A DNA stretch of 12,349 bases from an uncultured Gemella sp. (GCA_900555985.1 USNF01000025.1:1-12349); one strand, 5' to 3'; shown: positions 3,897 to 12,177, numbered from the stretch's first letter. A program made the numbers and translations. The notes: generated by a model not told the origin, from the sequence alone.

Positions 3897-6170
3897 TTAT
3901 TCATAGTCTTCTGCAAATTCTTTTTCTAAAAATACCTTTCTAGGCTTACTACCATCTACAGGTCCAATATAACCATCTTCTTCTAGCATATCAATTATTC
4001 TTGCTGCTCTATTATACCCTATTTTGAATCGTCTTTGCAATAATGAAGCAGAAGCTTTTTGAGTTTTTGCAATAAATAAAAGTACTTCTTTATATAAAGG
4101 ATCAGCTTCATCTGCTGAAGAGCCACCACTTTGTGAGCTAACCTCGCTAGGTGTCATATTTGGATCGTATTGAGCTTCTGATTGACTTTTTACAAAATCA
4201 ACTACTTTTTCTACCTCATCATCTGATAAGAAAGCACCTTGAATTCTGATAGGTTTACTAGAATCAGCTGATAAGTATAACATATCCCCTTTTCCTAATA
4301 GTGTTTCCGCCCCAGACTTATCTAATATAGTTCTTGAATCGACACTAGAACTTACAGCAAATGCTATTCTAGAAGGAATATTAGTTTTTATAACACCAGT
4401 GATAACATCAACAGAAGGTCGTTGTGTTGCTATAATCATATGTATTCCTGCTGCACGAGCTTTTTGGGCAATACGTGCTATAGATTCTTCTACTTCTTTA
4501 GATGATACCATCATAAGGTCAGCTAACTCATCAATAATTACAACTATATAAGGCAATTCTTTATAATCAGGATCTTTTTCTGCTATTTTATTATACCCCT
4601 CAATGTTTCTTACTCTAGTTCGAGCAAATTCTCTATAACGACTTTCCATCTCTAATACTACTTTATGAAGAACATCTGCAGCTTTTAGAGGATCTGTTAC
4701 AACAGAAGTTAGTAAGTGAGGAATTCCATCATATATAGAAAGTTCTACCATTTTAGGGTCAATCATTATAAGTTTCACTTTATCAGGTTTATTTTTTAAT
4801 AAAATACTTGTTATAATTGTATTTACACAAACAGACTTCCCACTACCTGTTGAACCAGCAATAAGTAAATGTGGAGTTTTATCAATTCTTGTAAACATAG
4901 CTTCACCAGATACATCTTTACCTAAGGCAACAGACAATGGAGAATTATCTTTATCATTTACAAATACTTCTTTCATTGTAACTAATTCATTTACTGTATT
5001 TGGTATTTCGATACCAATTAAAGATTTTCCAGGTATTGGTGCTTCTATTCTTACATCTTTTGCTGCAAGGTTTAAAGCTATATCATTACTTAAATTAACT
5101 ATTTTACTAACTTTTGTTCCTGGAGTTGGTAAAATTTGGAATTGTGTAATTGAAGGACCTACAATAGCTTTAACTATTTTTACTTCAATCCCAAAATTGT
5201 TAAATGTGCTTTGTAATATTTTAGATTTTTCTACAATATCACCTTTAGTAACAGTTTGTTTTTTTGTTGGATTATTAAGTAAAGTTATTGGAGGCAGTAC
5301 GTAGTTATCATACGATTCTTCATTTACTTCAATTTTATCAATTTCTTGAGTAGGCTCCTCTTTTACCTCTTCTATAATTCTTCTCTTAGTAGGACGTGAA
5401 GCTACTATTTCATCAGTATTTTCCTCTTCGGGAAATTCTCTAATATCGACTACTAATTCCTTATCTTTAATATCATTATATCTTTGCTCATTAGAATTTT
5501 CATTATTTAAATCTTCAGTATCATTAATTTCAAATTCAGAAGCTTCAATATTACTTTCTTTTTCTTCAACATATGTATCACGTTCAAAAGCATTAGATAC
5601 GTAATATTTGATCTTAAGTACAAAACTTCTATAGTTAATATTTAAATATAGTACAATTATTGTTATAATTGCTGAAATAACAATAAGTAGTGAACCATAG
5701 TAAGAAAGTAAGTAAATTAGAAGTTTAACAGGATAGTATGAAATTATCCCACCACCATATAAAGATACTTTGTTATTATAAATATCACTAAATGAAATAT
5801 AGTTAGTATCTTTATTACCTATTAAAACTAACTGAAATAAGAAATCTATTAAAATAAATACACTGGCAACTAATATTGGAGATTTTAATTTTTTATCTAA
5901 AATATAATATATAGGTATTGCAATAATAATTAAATAAAAAATATAGCTAAAACTTCCGAATAAATATTTAAAGAAAGAATCAAAAAATCTACCGATTATT
6001 CCCATTTGTAAAACAGATAGTATTACAATAAGTATAGAAATAACAAAGTATAAAGACCTATACGCTTCTTTAGATAAAGTAGGTATATTATTTTTTTTCT
6101 TATTTGTCTTTTTTGTCTTTTTTGTATTTTTTTTCTTAGTACTCTTTGTTTTTTTTGTTTTATTACTCAA
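3897..6170 (-). CDS. ftsK: FtsK/SpoIIIE family DNA translocase
   Basis: A membrane-anchored, ATP-driven double-stranded DNA pump that clears chromosomal DNA from the division septum and, in most bacteria, activates Xer recombination at dif. From the TTG start chosen here it has 757 residues. An extremely Lys/Thr-rich cytoplasmic leader (about 3-28) is followed by four membrane helices (about 39-180) and a short acidic linker to about 290. The alpha/beta RecA-like motor has Walker A GSTGSGKS (439-446), Walker B IVVIIDE (542-548) and the ATQRPSVDVITG block. A C-terminal winged-helix gamma domain (about 688-750), which reads polar DNA motifs, completes it. The shorter linker resembles Firmicutes SpoIIIE/SftA-type proteins rather than E. 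coli FtsK. The start is TTG at 6168-6170 because a strong AAAGGAGAG lies 6 bases before it. ATG at 6194 or 6230 would be longer but overlap fer more and lack such a site. Confidence 0.92.
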   Translation of the reverse strand: MSNKTKKTKSTKKKNTKKTKKTNKKKNNIPTLSKEAYRSLYFVISILIVILSVLQMGIIGRFFDSFFKYLFGSFSYIFYLIIIAIPIYYILDKKLKSPILVASVFILIDFLFQLVLIGNKDTNYISFSDIYNNKVSLYGGGIISYYPVKLLIYLLSYYGSLLIVISAIITIIVLYLNINYRSFVLKIKYYVSNAFERDTYVEEKESNIEASEFEINDTEDLNNENSNEQRYNDIKDKELVVDIREFPEEENTDEIVASRPTKRRIIEEVKEEPTQEIDKIEVNEESYDNYVLPPITLLNNPTKKQTVTKGDIVEKSKILQSTFNNFGIEVKIVKAIVGPSITQFQILPTPGTKVSKIVNLSNDIALNLAAKDVRIEAPIPGKSLIGIEIPNTVNELVTMKEVFVNDKDNSPLSVALGKDVSGEAMFTRIDKTPHLLIAGSTGSGKSVCVNTIITSILLKNKPDKVKLIMIDPKMVELSIYDGIPHLLTSVVTDPLKAADVLHKVVLEMESRYREFARTRVRNIEGYNKIAEKDPDYKELPYIVVIIDELADLMMVSSKEVEESIARIAQKARAAGIHMIIATQRPSVDVITGVIKTNIPSRIAFAVSSSVDSRTILDKSGAETLLGKGDMLYLSADSSKPIRIQGAFLSDDEVEKVVDFVKSQSEAQYDPNMTPSEVSSQSGGSSADEADPLYKEVLLFIAKTQKASASLLQRRFKIGYNRAARIIDMLEEDGYIGPVDGSKPRKVFLEKEFAEDYE
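6091..6156. repeat. Three 8-base homopolymer runs in the start of ftsK
   Basis: Runs of exactly eight T (eight A in the coding strand) occur at 6091-6098, 6127-6134 and 6149-6156, with several 6-base runs between. They encode the poly-lysine leader of the translocase, within the first 27 codons after the TTG start. Such tracts are prone to polymerase slippage. Confidence 0.9.
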
Positions 6171-6399
6171 TATTCTCTCCTTTCTCTTTCCCATTCTCAA
6201 TAAATATCGCCTCTGTTGGACAATTTTCATATGCTTCTATCACAAGACTTTTGAATGATTCAGGAATTTCCTTTTTAAATTGATTATTATCTATATGGCA
6301 AAATGCTATGCCATCTTCATCGTAATCATATACATCTGGACATATGGCGTTGCAGTTACCACATGCGATACAATTTTCTCTTATTATTTTAGTCTTCAT
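6163..6399 (-). CDS. fer: [4Fe-4S] ferredoxin
   Basis: A 78-residue single-cluster ferredoxin of the Bacillus type. Ligand cysteines are C10, C13 and C16 (C-x2-C-x2-C) and C60 in ENCPTEAI. C20 stands where B. thermoproteolyticus-type ferredoxins usually have Ala, and C34 is a further free cysteine. The stretch PDVYDYDEDGIAF is typical of the family. It is a small cytoplasmic electron carrier for low-potential reactions; its partner cannot be told from the neighbourhood. Its start overlaps the end of rdgB by 11 bases and its end overlaps ftsK by 8, so translation is likely coupled in this operon. The ribosome binding site is weak (AAGAGAAC about 9 bases upstream), in keeping with coupling. Confidence 0.9.
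   Translation of the reverse strand: MKTKIIRENCIACGNCNAICPDVYDYDEDGIAFCHIDNNQFKKEIPESFKSLVIEAYENCPTEAIFIENGKEKGENIE
6175..6183 (-). promoter_or_regulatory. Ribosome binding site deciding the ftsK TTG start
   Basis: AAAGGAGAG on the minus strand lies inside the last codons of fer, with GGAG six bases before TTG at 6168-6170. The TTG overlaps the fer stop region (TTGAGTAA), giving an 8-base overlap typical of translational coupling. It favours TTG over the in-frame ATG codons further upstream. Confidence 0.75.
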
Positions 6400-6973
6400 T
6401 ATCTTGTTCTCTTAAATAATTTGAAAATTTCTTTAATGACTCGCTTCTATGACTAATTGAGTTTTTTTCTTCACTAGTAATTTCTGCAAAAGTTTTCTCT
6501 AATTTTGGTACATAAAATATAGGATCATATCCAAAACCATTACTACCACGTTTTTCAAAAATAATTTCACCATGACATTCACCACGAAATGTTTTTTCAA
6601 TCCCTTCTGGGGTAACATAGGCAATTACTGAAACAAATTTTGCTTTAGAATAATTACCATTTAATTCAGAAAGAACTTTCTCAATATTCTTGTCATCAGT
6701 TTGTTCTTTAGAATATCTTGCTGAAAAAACACCAGGTCGCCCATCTAATAAATCTATAGCTAACCCACTATCATCAGCAATAGCAGTTTTCCCTGAAAAT
6801 TTAGCAATAGTTCTTGCTTTAATTAATGCATTTTCTTCAAAAGTATTTCCATTTTCTTCTATTTCATCAGTAAAACCAATATCATTTAAAGTTAAAATAT
6901 TATAATTGTTTAAAATGCTTTTTATCTCTTCAACTTTATGTAAGTTATTTGATGCTAAAATTAAATCCTTCAT
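6389..6973 (-). CDS. rdgB: dITP/XTP pyrophosphatase (RdgB/HAM1 family)
   Basis: A 194-residue house-cleaning enzyme hydrolysing dITP, ITP and XTP to monophosphate and pyrophosphate, so that deaminated purines are not built into DNA or RNA. Family motifs are all present: SNNLHK near the N-terminus (S8, N9, K13) for nucleotide phosphates, ADDSGL with catalytic D68, GRPGVFSARY, GSNGFGYDPIF and the C-terminal SHR. The length is typical. GGAG lies 9 bases before the ATG, and only 12 bases separate it from the murI stop codon. In many Firmicutes this gene sits next to murI or is even fused to it, so the order supports both assignments. It overlaps fer by 11 bases. Confidence 0.95.
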   Translation of the reverse strand: MKDLILASNNLHKVEEIKSILNNYNILTLNDIGFTDEIEENGNTFEENALIKARTIAKFSGKTAIADDSGLAIDLLDGRPGVFSARYSKEQTDDKNIEKVLSELNGNYSKAKFVSVIAYVTPEGIEKTFRGECHGEIIFEKRGSNGFGYDPIFYVPKLEKTFAEITSEEKNSISHRSESLKKFSNYLREQDNED

Positions 6974-6985
6974 AAATAAAATCTC

Positions 6986-7780
6986 CTATACTTCAACAAT
7001 CTCAGCTTTTATATCCTGTTTTAACCACTTTGAAGCTATATTATCAAAATTATCACTTTTCTCTGAAATGAAAAATTTGTGGTCAGTTTTATTAACCTTA
7101 CTTTGAAGTAATTTAGAATAGCCTAATACTGTACTTACTTCACGAGCAGCTTCTCGACCAGATGAAATAACTTTAATTTGATTACCGTAATATTCTTCAA
7201 TATTCTTTTTTAACATTGGATAATGTGTGCAACCTAATACAACAGTATCCATACCCAAATTTATAGTATCTTTCAAAGTTTCTTTTATAATATCATCAGC
7301 TTCTTCTTTATTTAAATATCCCTCAGATTCAATAAATGGTACAAAGCTAGGACATGCTTTATCGAATACAACTATATTAGAATTAATATTTTGTATTTCA
7401 ATATCATAAACTTTTGATTTAGTTGTAAATTTAGTACCAAGAACCAATACTTTGTTATTCTCAGTTGCTTGAATAGCACGACGCGCACCGGGCTGAACAA
7501 CACCAATTATTGGTAAATCATATTTTTCTTGAAGATATTCGAGTGCAGCAGCTGTAGCTGTATTACATGCAAGGATTATCATTTTAACACCTTGATTAAT
7601 AAGGTACTTAATTGCTTTTTCAGTATTAATAATTATTTCATCTTTCTTTTTATCTCCATATGGACAATTTTTTACATCTCCAAAATAATAAATAGTTTCA
7701 TTAGGTAGTTGTCGCATAATTTCTCTAGCAACAGTTAAGCCTCCTACTCCACTATCAAATACGCCTATTGCATTATTCAT
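6986..7780 (-). CDS. murI: Glutamate racemase
   Basis: A 264-residue cofactor-independent racemase converting L-glutamate to D-glutamate for peptidoglycan stem peptides. Both catalytic cysteines are visible: C72 in ILACNTATA and C184 in VLGCTHYP (with H186). The substrate-binding N-terminal FDSGVGGLTV (D9, S10) and the CPYG motif (about 39-42) complete the active site. Length and motif spacing are normal. Its ATG overlaps the end of recO by 8 bases, and AGAGG 6 bases upstream within recO acts as the ribosome binding site. The gene ends with TAG, 12 bases before rdgB. This essential wall-synthesis gene is likely transcribed with the era-recO block. Confidence 0.96.
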   Translation of the reverse strand: MNNAIGVFDSGVGGLTVAREIMRQLPNETIYYFGDVKNCPYGDKKKDEIIINTEKAIKYLINQGVKMIILACNTATAAALEYLQEKYDLPIIGVVQPGARRAIQATENNKVLVLGTKFTTKSKVYDIEIQNINSNIVVFDKACPSFVPFIESEGYLNKEEADDIIKETLKDTINLGMDTVVLGCTHYPMLKKNIEEYYGNQIKVISSGREAAREVSTVLGYSKLLQSKVNKTDHKFFISEKSDNFDNIASKWLKQDIKAEIVEV

Positions 7781-8525
7781 TAGTATCCTCTTTCTTATTA
7801 GAACCTAGTAACTCTTCTAGTTCTAGTATTTTTTTATATGATTTAGCTACTACTCCAACATACTCCTTTAAAAGTATATTAAAGAATGAAAATAATTTAA
7901 CTAAATCTGAATTACTGATATCTAAGTTTTGTAAAAATTCTATATTATTTATACTTAGATAATAGATTAATTTTACAAGATTATTATTTATTCCATAAAT
8001 AGATTCATCAATATTAAATCTATCTACAAAACTATTTTTAAAAAAACTATATCCTACATAATCATAATCCGTTTTTTGATATTTAAATAAGAAACCTTGA
8101 TTTTTTAATAGTTGTAATAAAAAATAGCTACACACGAGTTTTTCAGAAGTTCCTTCCTCTACTAAATCTAGTGATTTTTTTAAAAGTTTATATGATACCT
8201 GAGTGTTAATAGCGATATAATTAACAAATTCTAACAGGTTCGATATATAACTATTCTTTAGTACATCATACACAATATTACTATAGGAACTTTCAATTTC
8301 TAGGTTAGTAATTTTATTCATACCATTGGTAGGAAAATAGTTTACTGAGACCTCATAAGACGAACTAACTTTTATCTTCTTTTTACTTTTAAAAACATTC
8401 TCATAAAAAAAACTTTCAATTTTACCTTGTTCAGTTAAAATATGTAATATTTCATGATAATCCTTATATCTAATTTTTTTAATAATAATACCTTTAATAA
8501 AATTTCTGTTATTCAAAAACATCAT
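7773..8525 (-). CDS. recO: DNA repair protein RecO
   Basis: A 250-residue recombination mediator that, with RecR, loads RecA on SSB-coated single-stranded DNA. The N-terminal OB-fold is recognisable from KGIIIKKIRYKDYHEILHILTEQG (in two parts, residues 11-34), matching the family's GIVL...Y.E...I.TLLT..HG pattern; the rest is a helical domain. There are no zinc-binding cysteines (only C132), as in some other cocci. Its position directly after era and before murI supports the call, since era-recO is a conserved Firmicutes pair. The ORF starts ATG-ATG at 8525/8522, overlapping era by 17 bases; the ribosome binding site is poor (TAGAGATG), so coupling to era translation is likely and either ATG may be used. 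Confidence 0.9.
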   Translation of the reverse strand: MMFLNNRNFIKGIIIKKIRYKDYHEILHILTEQGKIESFFYENVFKSKKKIKVSSSYEVSVNYFPTNGMNKITNLEIESSYSNIVYDVLKNSYISNLLEFVNYIAINTQVSYKLLKKSLDLVEEGTSEKLVCSYFLLQLLKNQGFLFKYQKTDYDYVGYSFFKNSFVDRFNIDESIYGINNNLVKLIYYLSINNIEFLQNLDISNSDLVKLFSFFNILLKEYVGVVAKSYKKILELEELLGSNKKEDTNE

Positions 8526-9417
8526 CTCTATAACCTAAATCACGTATTTGATTAGGTTTTGATCTCCAATTATCTATAACTTTTACCCATAACTCAAGAA
8601 AAACTTTTTCTCCAAGAAGTACTTCAATATCTCTTCTAGCTCGAGAACCAATTTCCTTAATCATTTTACCTTGTTTACCAATAATCATACCTTTTTGAGA
8701 TTTTCTTTCTACAACAATGGTAGCGATAATGTTTTTTTTCTTACCCTCTTGTTTTTCAATTCTATCTATAACAACTGCAATAGAATGAGGAATTTCTTGA
8801 TCTGTTAGTTGTAATACTTTTTCTCTTATAAACTCTGAAATTACAAAGTACTCTGGTGAGTCTGTAATTACATCATCTGGATACATTTTAAAACTTGGTT
8901 GTAAGTATTTTTTTGTAGTATTAAGTAAATTATCTACATTTATTGATTTTAAGGCTGAAATAGGTACTATCTCAACAAAATCATATAATTCACTATAAAA
9001 TGTAATTATTTCGATTAATTTTTCTGGAGTTATTAAATCAATCTTATTTATTAATAAAAAAGTAGGAACTTTAAGTTCTTTTACTATATTGATTAAATGT
9101 TGATCCCCAGGGCCAAACTTCTCACTAGCATTAATAATTAAATATACAATTTCTGATTCTTGAATAGCACTACTTGCTAATTTCATCATATAATCCCCTA
9201 ATTTATGCTTAGGTTTATGAATACCAGGTGTATCAATAAATACAATTTGTGAATCAGAATCTGTGTAAACACCATTTATTATGTTTCTAGTTGTTTGTGG
9301 TTTATCAGACATAATTGCAATCTTTTGCTTAAGAATGTTATTTAATAGTGTTGATTTACCAGCATTTGGACGCCCAATAATAGTAACAAAACCTGTTTTT
9401 ATTTGTTCATCAAACAT
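8509..9417 (-). CDS. era: GTPase Era, 30S ribosome assembly factor
   Basis: A 302-residue GTPase that binds the 3' end of 16S rRNA in maturing 30S subunits, linking ribosome assembly to growth. G1 is GRPNAGKST (15-23), G3 DTPG (62-65), G4 NKID (124-127) and G5 SAL (154-156). The C-terminal KH RNA-binding domain carries GMIIGKQG (243-250) followed by KMIKEIGSRARRDIE. Length is typical. The start codon is 2 bases after the ybeY stop, and its ribosome binding site AAGGAGA is formed by the last Arg codons and stop of ybeY, 6 bases before the ATG. The downstream end overlaps recO. The ybeY-era pairing is functionally sensible, since both act at the 16S rRNA 3' end. Confidence 0.97.
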   Translation of the reverse strand: MFDEQIKTGFVTIIGRPNAGKSTLLNNILKQKIAIMSDKPQTTRNIINGVYTDSDSQIVFIDTPGIHKPKHKLGDYMMKLASSAIQESEIVYLIINASEKFGPGDQHLINIVKELKVPTFLLINKIDLITPEKLIEIITFYSELYDFVEIVPISALKSINVDNLLNTTKKYLQPSFKMYPDDVITDSPEYFVISEFIREKVLQLTDQEIPHSIAVVIDRIEKQEGKKKNIIATIVVERKSQKGMIIGKQGKMIKEIGSRARRDIEVLLGEKVFLELWVKVIDNWRSKPNQIRDLGYRDDVFE

Positions 9418-9419
9418 AA

Positions 9420-9893
9420 TTATCTCCTTAATCCAAATTCTTCTAGAATTTTATCTTGCTTTTCAAACATTTCTTTCTCATCCTCTGGTGTCATATGGTC
9501 ATAACCTAATAGATGTAGGAAGCCATGAACTGCTAAAAATCCAATTTCTCTATCAAAACTATGATTATACTCTTCAGCTTGTTCTTTAGCTATATTCACA
9601 CAGATTATAACATCACCAATTGAATTAATTTCATCTTCTAAACCGATAATATTAATTTCAGATTCAACTTCATCATTAAGAGCAAATGAAATTACATCGG
9701 TAGGCATATCTTTACCACGATAATTTTTATTTATTTCTTGAATTTCTTCTTTATTCACGAATGATAAAGACATTTCTGTAATATCAGTATTTACATTTTC
9801 ATGCTTTGCTGCAGATTCTAACAGCTTTAATAACATATCTTTAGTACTATCTTGTACTAAATTATCATCGTCAATAATATCTACAAAAGTCAT
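9420..9893 (-). CDS. ybeY: rRNA maturation endoribonuclease YbeY
   Basis: A 157-residue metal-dependent endoribonuclease family member involved in 16S rRNA 3'-end maturation and ribosome quality control. The zinc-binding H-x3-H-x5-H motif is seen in AVHGFLHLLGYDH (H123, H127, H133), preceded by the family's NKNYRGKDMPTDVISF block (about 55-70) and IGDVIICV. A strong AAAGGAG lies 6 bases before the ATG. The gene is separated from trmL by 78 bases that contain an imperfect hairpin but no clear terminator, so it may start a second transcript or continue from the ffh side. The usual phoH neighbour is not found upstream here. Confidence 0.96.
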   Translation of the reverse strand: MTFVDIIDDDNLVQDSTKDMLLKLLESAAKHENVNTDITEMSLSFVNKEEIQEINKNYRGKDMPTDVISFALNDEVESEINIIGLEDEINSIGDVIICVNIAKEQAEEYNHSFDREIGFLAVHGFLHLLGYDHMTPEDEKEMFEKQDKILEEFGLRR

Positions 9894-9925
9894 AACTTTC
9901 TCCTTTTAAAATTTTAATATTGCTA

Positions 9926-9966
9926 AGGGATTGTTTAAAGTAAAATATAATTTGCAAACTATCCCT
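9926..9966 (-). other. Imperfect hairpin in the trmL-ybeY gap
   Basis: AGGGATTGTTT (9926-9936) and AAACTATCCCT (9956-9966) pair over 10 of 11 positions, with one T-T mismatch and a 19-base loop. No T-run follows it on the minus strand, so it is not a normal terminator. It could be an attenuating or stabilising mRNA structure before ybeY. Confidence 0.35.
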
Positions 9967-9971
9967 ATCTA

Positions 9972-10445
9972 TTAATGTAAAGAACTAAAATTTTGTTGTC
10001 TTAATGCTTCATATATTATCAATGCAGCAGTATTAGAAAGATTCAATGAACGTACTTTATCTGACATTGGTATTCTTAAACACTGATTACTGTATTTCTC
10101 TCTGAATTCTTTAGGTAATCCTTTAGTTTCACGTCCAAAAATAAAATAAATATCTTCATTACTCTTATTTGAAAAATCAAAATCTGAATAGTTTTTTTTA
10201 CCAAATTTTGTAATTAAGTAATAGTGTTTATCTTCAGTATGCTCTAAAAACTCTTCAAAACTATCCCAAACAACTAAATCAAGATCTTTCCAATAGTCTA
10301 GCCCGGCTCTTTTAACTTGTTTGTCATCAATAGAAAAACCTAGTGGTCTTATAAGATGTAATCTTGTGTTTGTTCCAACACATGTTCGAGCAATATTTCC
10401 GGTATTTGCAGGAATTTCAGGTTGATATAATACTATATTATTCAT
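9972..10445 (-). CDS. trmL: tRNA (cytidine/uridine-34 2'-O)-methyltransferase TrmL
   Basis: A 157-residue SPOUT-fold methyltransferase that 2'-O-methylates the wobble base of tRNA-Leu isoacceptors using S-adenosylmethionine. The N-terminus NIVLYQPEIPANTGNIART and the knot motifs FGRETKGLP (103-111) and RSLNLSNTAAL (132-142) are diagnostic of the TrmL/YibK (CspR) group, and the short length without an extra RNA-binding domain separates it from TrmH. It begins 5 bases after the ffh stop codon and has no recognisable Shine-Dalgarno sequence (CTTTCTAATTAAT precedes the ATG), so it is probably translated by reinitiation after ffh. Functional link to ffh is not obvious; both serve translation. Confidence 0.93.
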   Translation of the reverse strand: MNNIVLYQPEIPANTGNIARTCVGTNTRLHLIRPLGFSIDDKQVKRAGLDYWKDLDLVVWDSFEEFLEHTEDKHYYLITKFGKKNYSDFDFSNKSNEDIYFIFGRETKGLPKEFREKYSNQCLRIPMSDKVRSLNLSNTAALIIYEALRQQNFSSLH

Positions 10446-10450
10446 ATTAA

Positions 10451-11803
10451 TTAGAAAGGAAGTTTGCCACCAAACATTCTTCCAAGTCCCTTTCTCTTAG
10501 ATTTATCATTCATTAAACCACCAAACTGTTTCATCATTTTACGCATTTCCTCAAATTGTTTAATTAGTTTATGAACTTCACTTATTGGACGTCCACTACC
10601 TTGGGCAATACGTTTACGACGCGGTACATTAATGATATCAGGATTTTGTCTCTCTTCTATCGTCATTGATTTTATAATAGCTTCGATATATACAAATTGT
10701 TTTTCATCAACTGCATCAAGATTCATATTTTTCATTTTACCCATACCAGGAATCATACCAAGGATGTCTTTGATACTACCTAATTTTTTGACTTGCTCTA
10801 ATTGTGACAAGAAGTCTTCAAAAGTAAAACTTTGTGTTAAAATTTTCTCTTGCATTTTTTTTGCTTCATCTTTGTCAATTGATGCTTGGGCTTTTTCTAT
10901 TAGTGTTAGTACGTCACCCATTCCAAGAATTCTAGATGCCATACGTTCTGGGTGGAATAATTCTAAATCATTCATTTTTTCACCCATACCTACTAATTTA
11001 ATTGGTTTTCCAGTTATAGATTTGATTGATAGTGCAGCCCCACCTCGTGTATCACCGTCTAATTTAGTTAATACTAATCCAGTAATGTCTAATTGCTCAT
11101 CAAAAGATGTCGCTATATTCACTGCTTCTTGTCCTATCATTGAATCGACTACAAGTAAAATCTCGTCAGGATTTGATACTGATTTTATGTCTTTAAGTTC
11201 ATCCATAAGCAATTCATCAATATGTAAACGACCTGCTGTATCAATAATTACATAATTATAATAATTATCTTTAGCAAATTCTAAACCTTCTTTTACGATA
11301 TCTGCAGGATCTTTATCGACAAAGAAGACTTCAATGTCTAATTGTTTACCTAAAGTTTTTAATTGTTGAACTGCTGCTGGACGGTACACGTCTGCTGCAA
11401 TAAGAAGCGGCTTTTTCTTCATTGTTTTTTTAGCTTTTAAAGCAAGTTTACCTGCTGTAGTAGTTTTACCAGCACCTTGTAAACCAACCATCATTACTGT
11501 TGTAATTTTTCCACCTTGATTCAATTCGACATTAGAACCACCTAATAAATCAACTAATTCTTCATTAACAATTTTTACAATTTGTTGTGCAGGAGTAAGA
11601 GATTTCATTACCTCTGTTCCCACAGCACGTTCACTAATTTTTTTTACAAATTCTTTAACTACTTTAAAGTTAACATCGGCCTCTAATAGTGCTAGACGAA
11701 CTTCTCTCATCATTTCTTTTACATCAGATTCAGATACTTTACCTTTACCTGTTAGTTTTGCAATTGTATTTTGTAATCTCTCTGATAAATTTTCAAATGC
11801 CAT
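10451..11803 (-). CDS. ffh: Signal recognition particle protein Ffh (SRP54)
   Basis: The 450-residue GTPase of the signal recognition particle, binding signal peptides at the ribosome exit and SRP RNA, and delivering nascent chains to FtsY at the membrane. The N domain (about 1-90) contains VSESDVKEMMREVRLALLEADV (in two parts). The G domain has G1 GLQGAGKTT (107-115), DTAGR (188-192) and TKLDGD (246-251). The Met-rich M domain (from about 322) carries LGMIPGMGKMKNM and the RNA-binding GSGRPISEV segment. The frame opens at GTG (11812), but ATG at 11801-11803 is preferred: it gives the conserved MAFENLSERLQ and has AGGAG 8 bases upstream. It follows ylxM immediately, with the ribosome binding site overlapping that stop codon. 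Confidence 0.97.
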   Translation of the reverse strand: MAFENLSERLQNTIAKLTGKGKVSESDVKEMMREVRLALLEADVNFKVVKEFVKKISERAVGTEVMKSLTPAQQIVKIVNEELVDLLGGSNVELNQGGKITTVMMVGLQGAGKTTTAGKLALKAKKTMKKKPLLIAADVYRPAAVQQLKTLGKQLDIEVFFVDKDPADIVKEGLEFAKDNYYNYVIIDTAGRLHIDELLMDELKDIKSVSNPDEILLVVDSMIGQEAVNIATSFDEQLDITGLVLTKLDGDTRGGAALSIKSITGKPIKLVGMGEKMNDLELFHPERMASRILGMGDVLTLIEKAQASIDKDEAKKMQEKILTQSFTFEDFLSQLEQVKKLGSIKDILGMIPGMGKMKNMNLDAVDEKQFVYIEAIIKSMTIEERQNPDIINVPRRKRIAQGSGRPISEVHKLIKQFEEMRKMMKQFGGLMNDKSKRKGLGRMFGGKLPF

Positions 11804-11811
11804 ACAACACA

Positions 11812-11816
11812 CTCCT
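11812..11816 (-). promoter_or_regulatory. Ribosome binding site deciding the ffh start
   Basis: AGGAG on the minus strand overlaps the ylxM TAG stop (TAGGAG) and ends 8 bases before ATG at 11801-11803. It overlaps the earlier GTG at 11810-11812, which therefore cannot be served by it. Confidence 0.75.
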
Positions 11817-12138
11817 AATTTTCTAGTTTTATTAATTGATCGACGTAAGAAAGTATTCCTTCGTCACTAGTACTTTTTCTTAACTCATTTAATAAGAATA
11901 ATCTCTCATTATTTAATTTTATTAAGTTTAATTTCTCTTCATACTGCTCTAATTCAGTAATTGTTCTCTTTATATTATTAGATACAGCTTGTTTTGAAAT
12001 GTCATAATTCTCTGAAATTTCGGTTAGTGAAAAATCATTAAAAAAATAATCATTAAGATACTGTTTTTGTTTTTCACTTAATAGTTCAGAATAAAAATCA
12101 TAGAGTTGTGAAATTTTAATAACTTGTTCTATTTCCAC
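11815..12138 (-). CDS. ylxM: YlxM family helix-turn-helix protein (UPF0122), SRP-associated
   Basis: A 107-residue protein of the YlxM/UPF0122 family, found next to ffh in most Firmicutes and described as modulating SRP activity in streptococci. A sigma-70 region-4-like helix-turn-helix is visible at about 36-60 (FSLTEISENYDISKQAVSNNIKR, in two parts), preceded by an LLSEKQKQYLNDYF helix and followed by a charged C-terminal helix. It starts with GTG at 12136-12138, supported by GGAGG 6 bases before it. A consensus promoter (12178-12206) makes it the first gene of the ylxM-ffh transcript. In many relatives ftsY lies directly upstream; here there is instead a non-coding stretch and a possible insertion-sequence end. 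Confidence 0.94.
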   Translation of the reverse strand: MEIEQVIKISQLYDFYSELLSEKQKQYLNDYFFNDFSLTEISENYDISKQAVSNNIKRTITELEQYEEKLNLIKLNNERLFLLNELRKSTSDEGILSYVDQLIKLEN

Positions 12139-12177
12139 AATTTTCCTCCAATTTTAAATATAAATCTACATCCTTAT

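Noticed and set aside
10632..11255. Plus-strand open frame of 207 codons opposite ffh
   Set aside because: It mirrors the Ffh coding sequence, with Ser/Ile-rich antisense composition and no start signals. It is an artefact of codon use in ffh.
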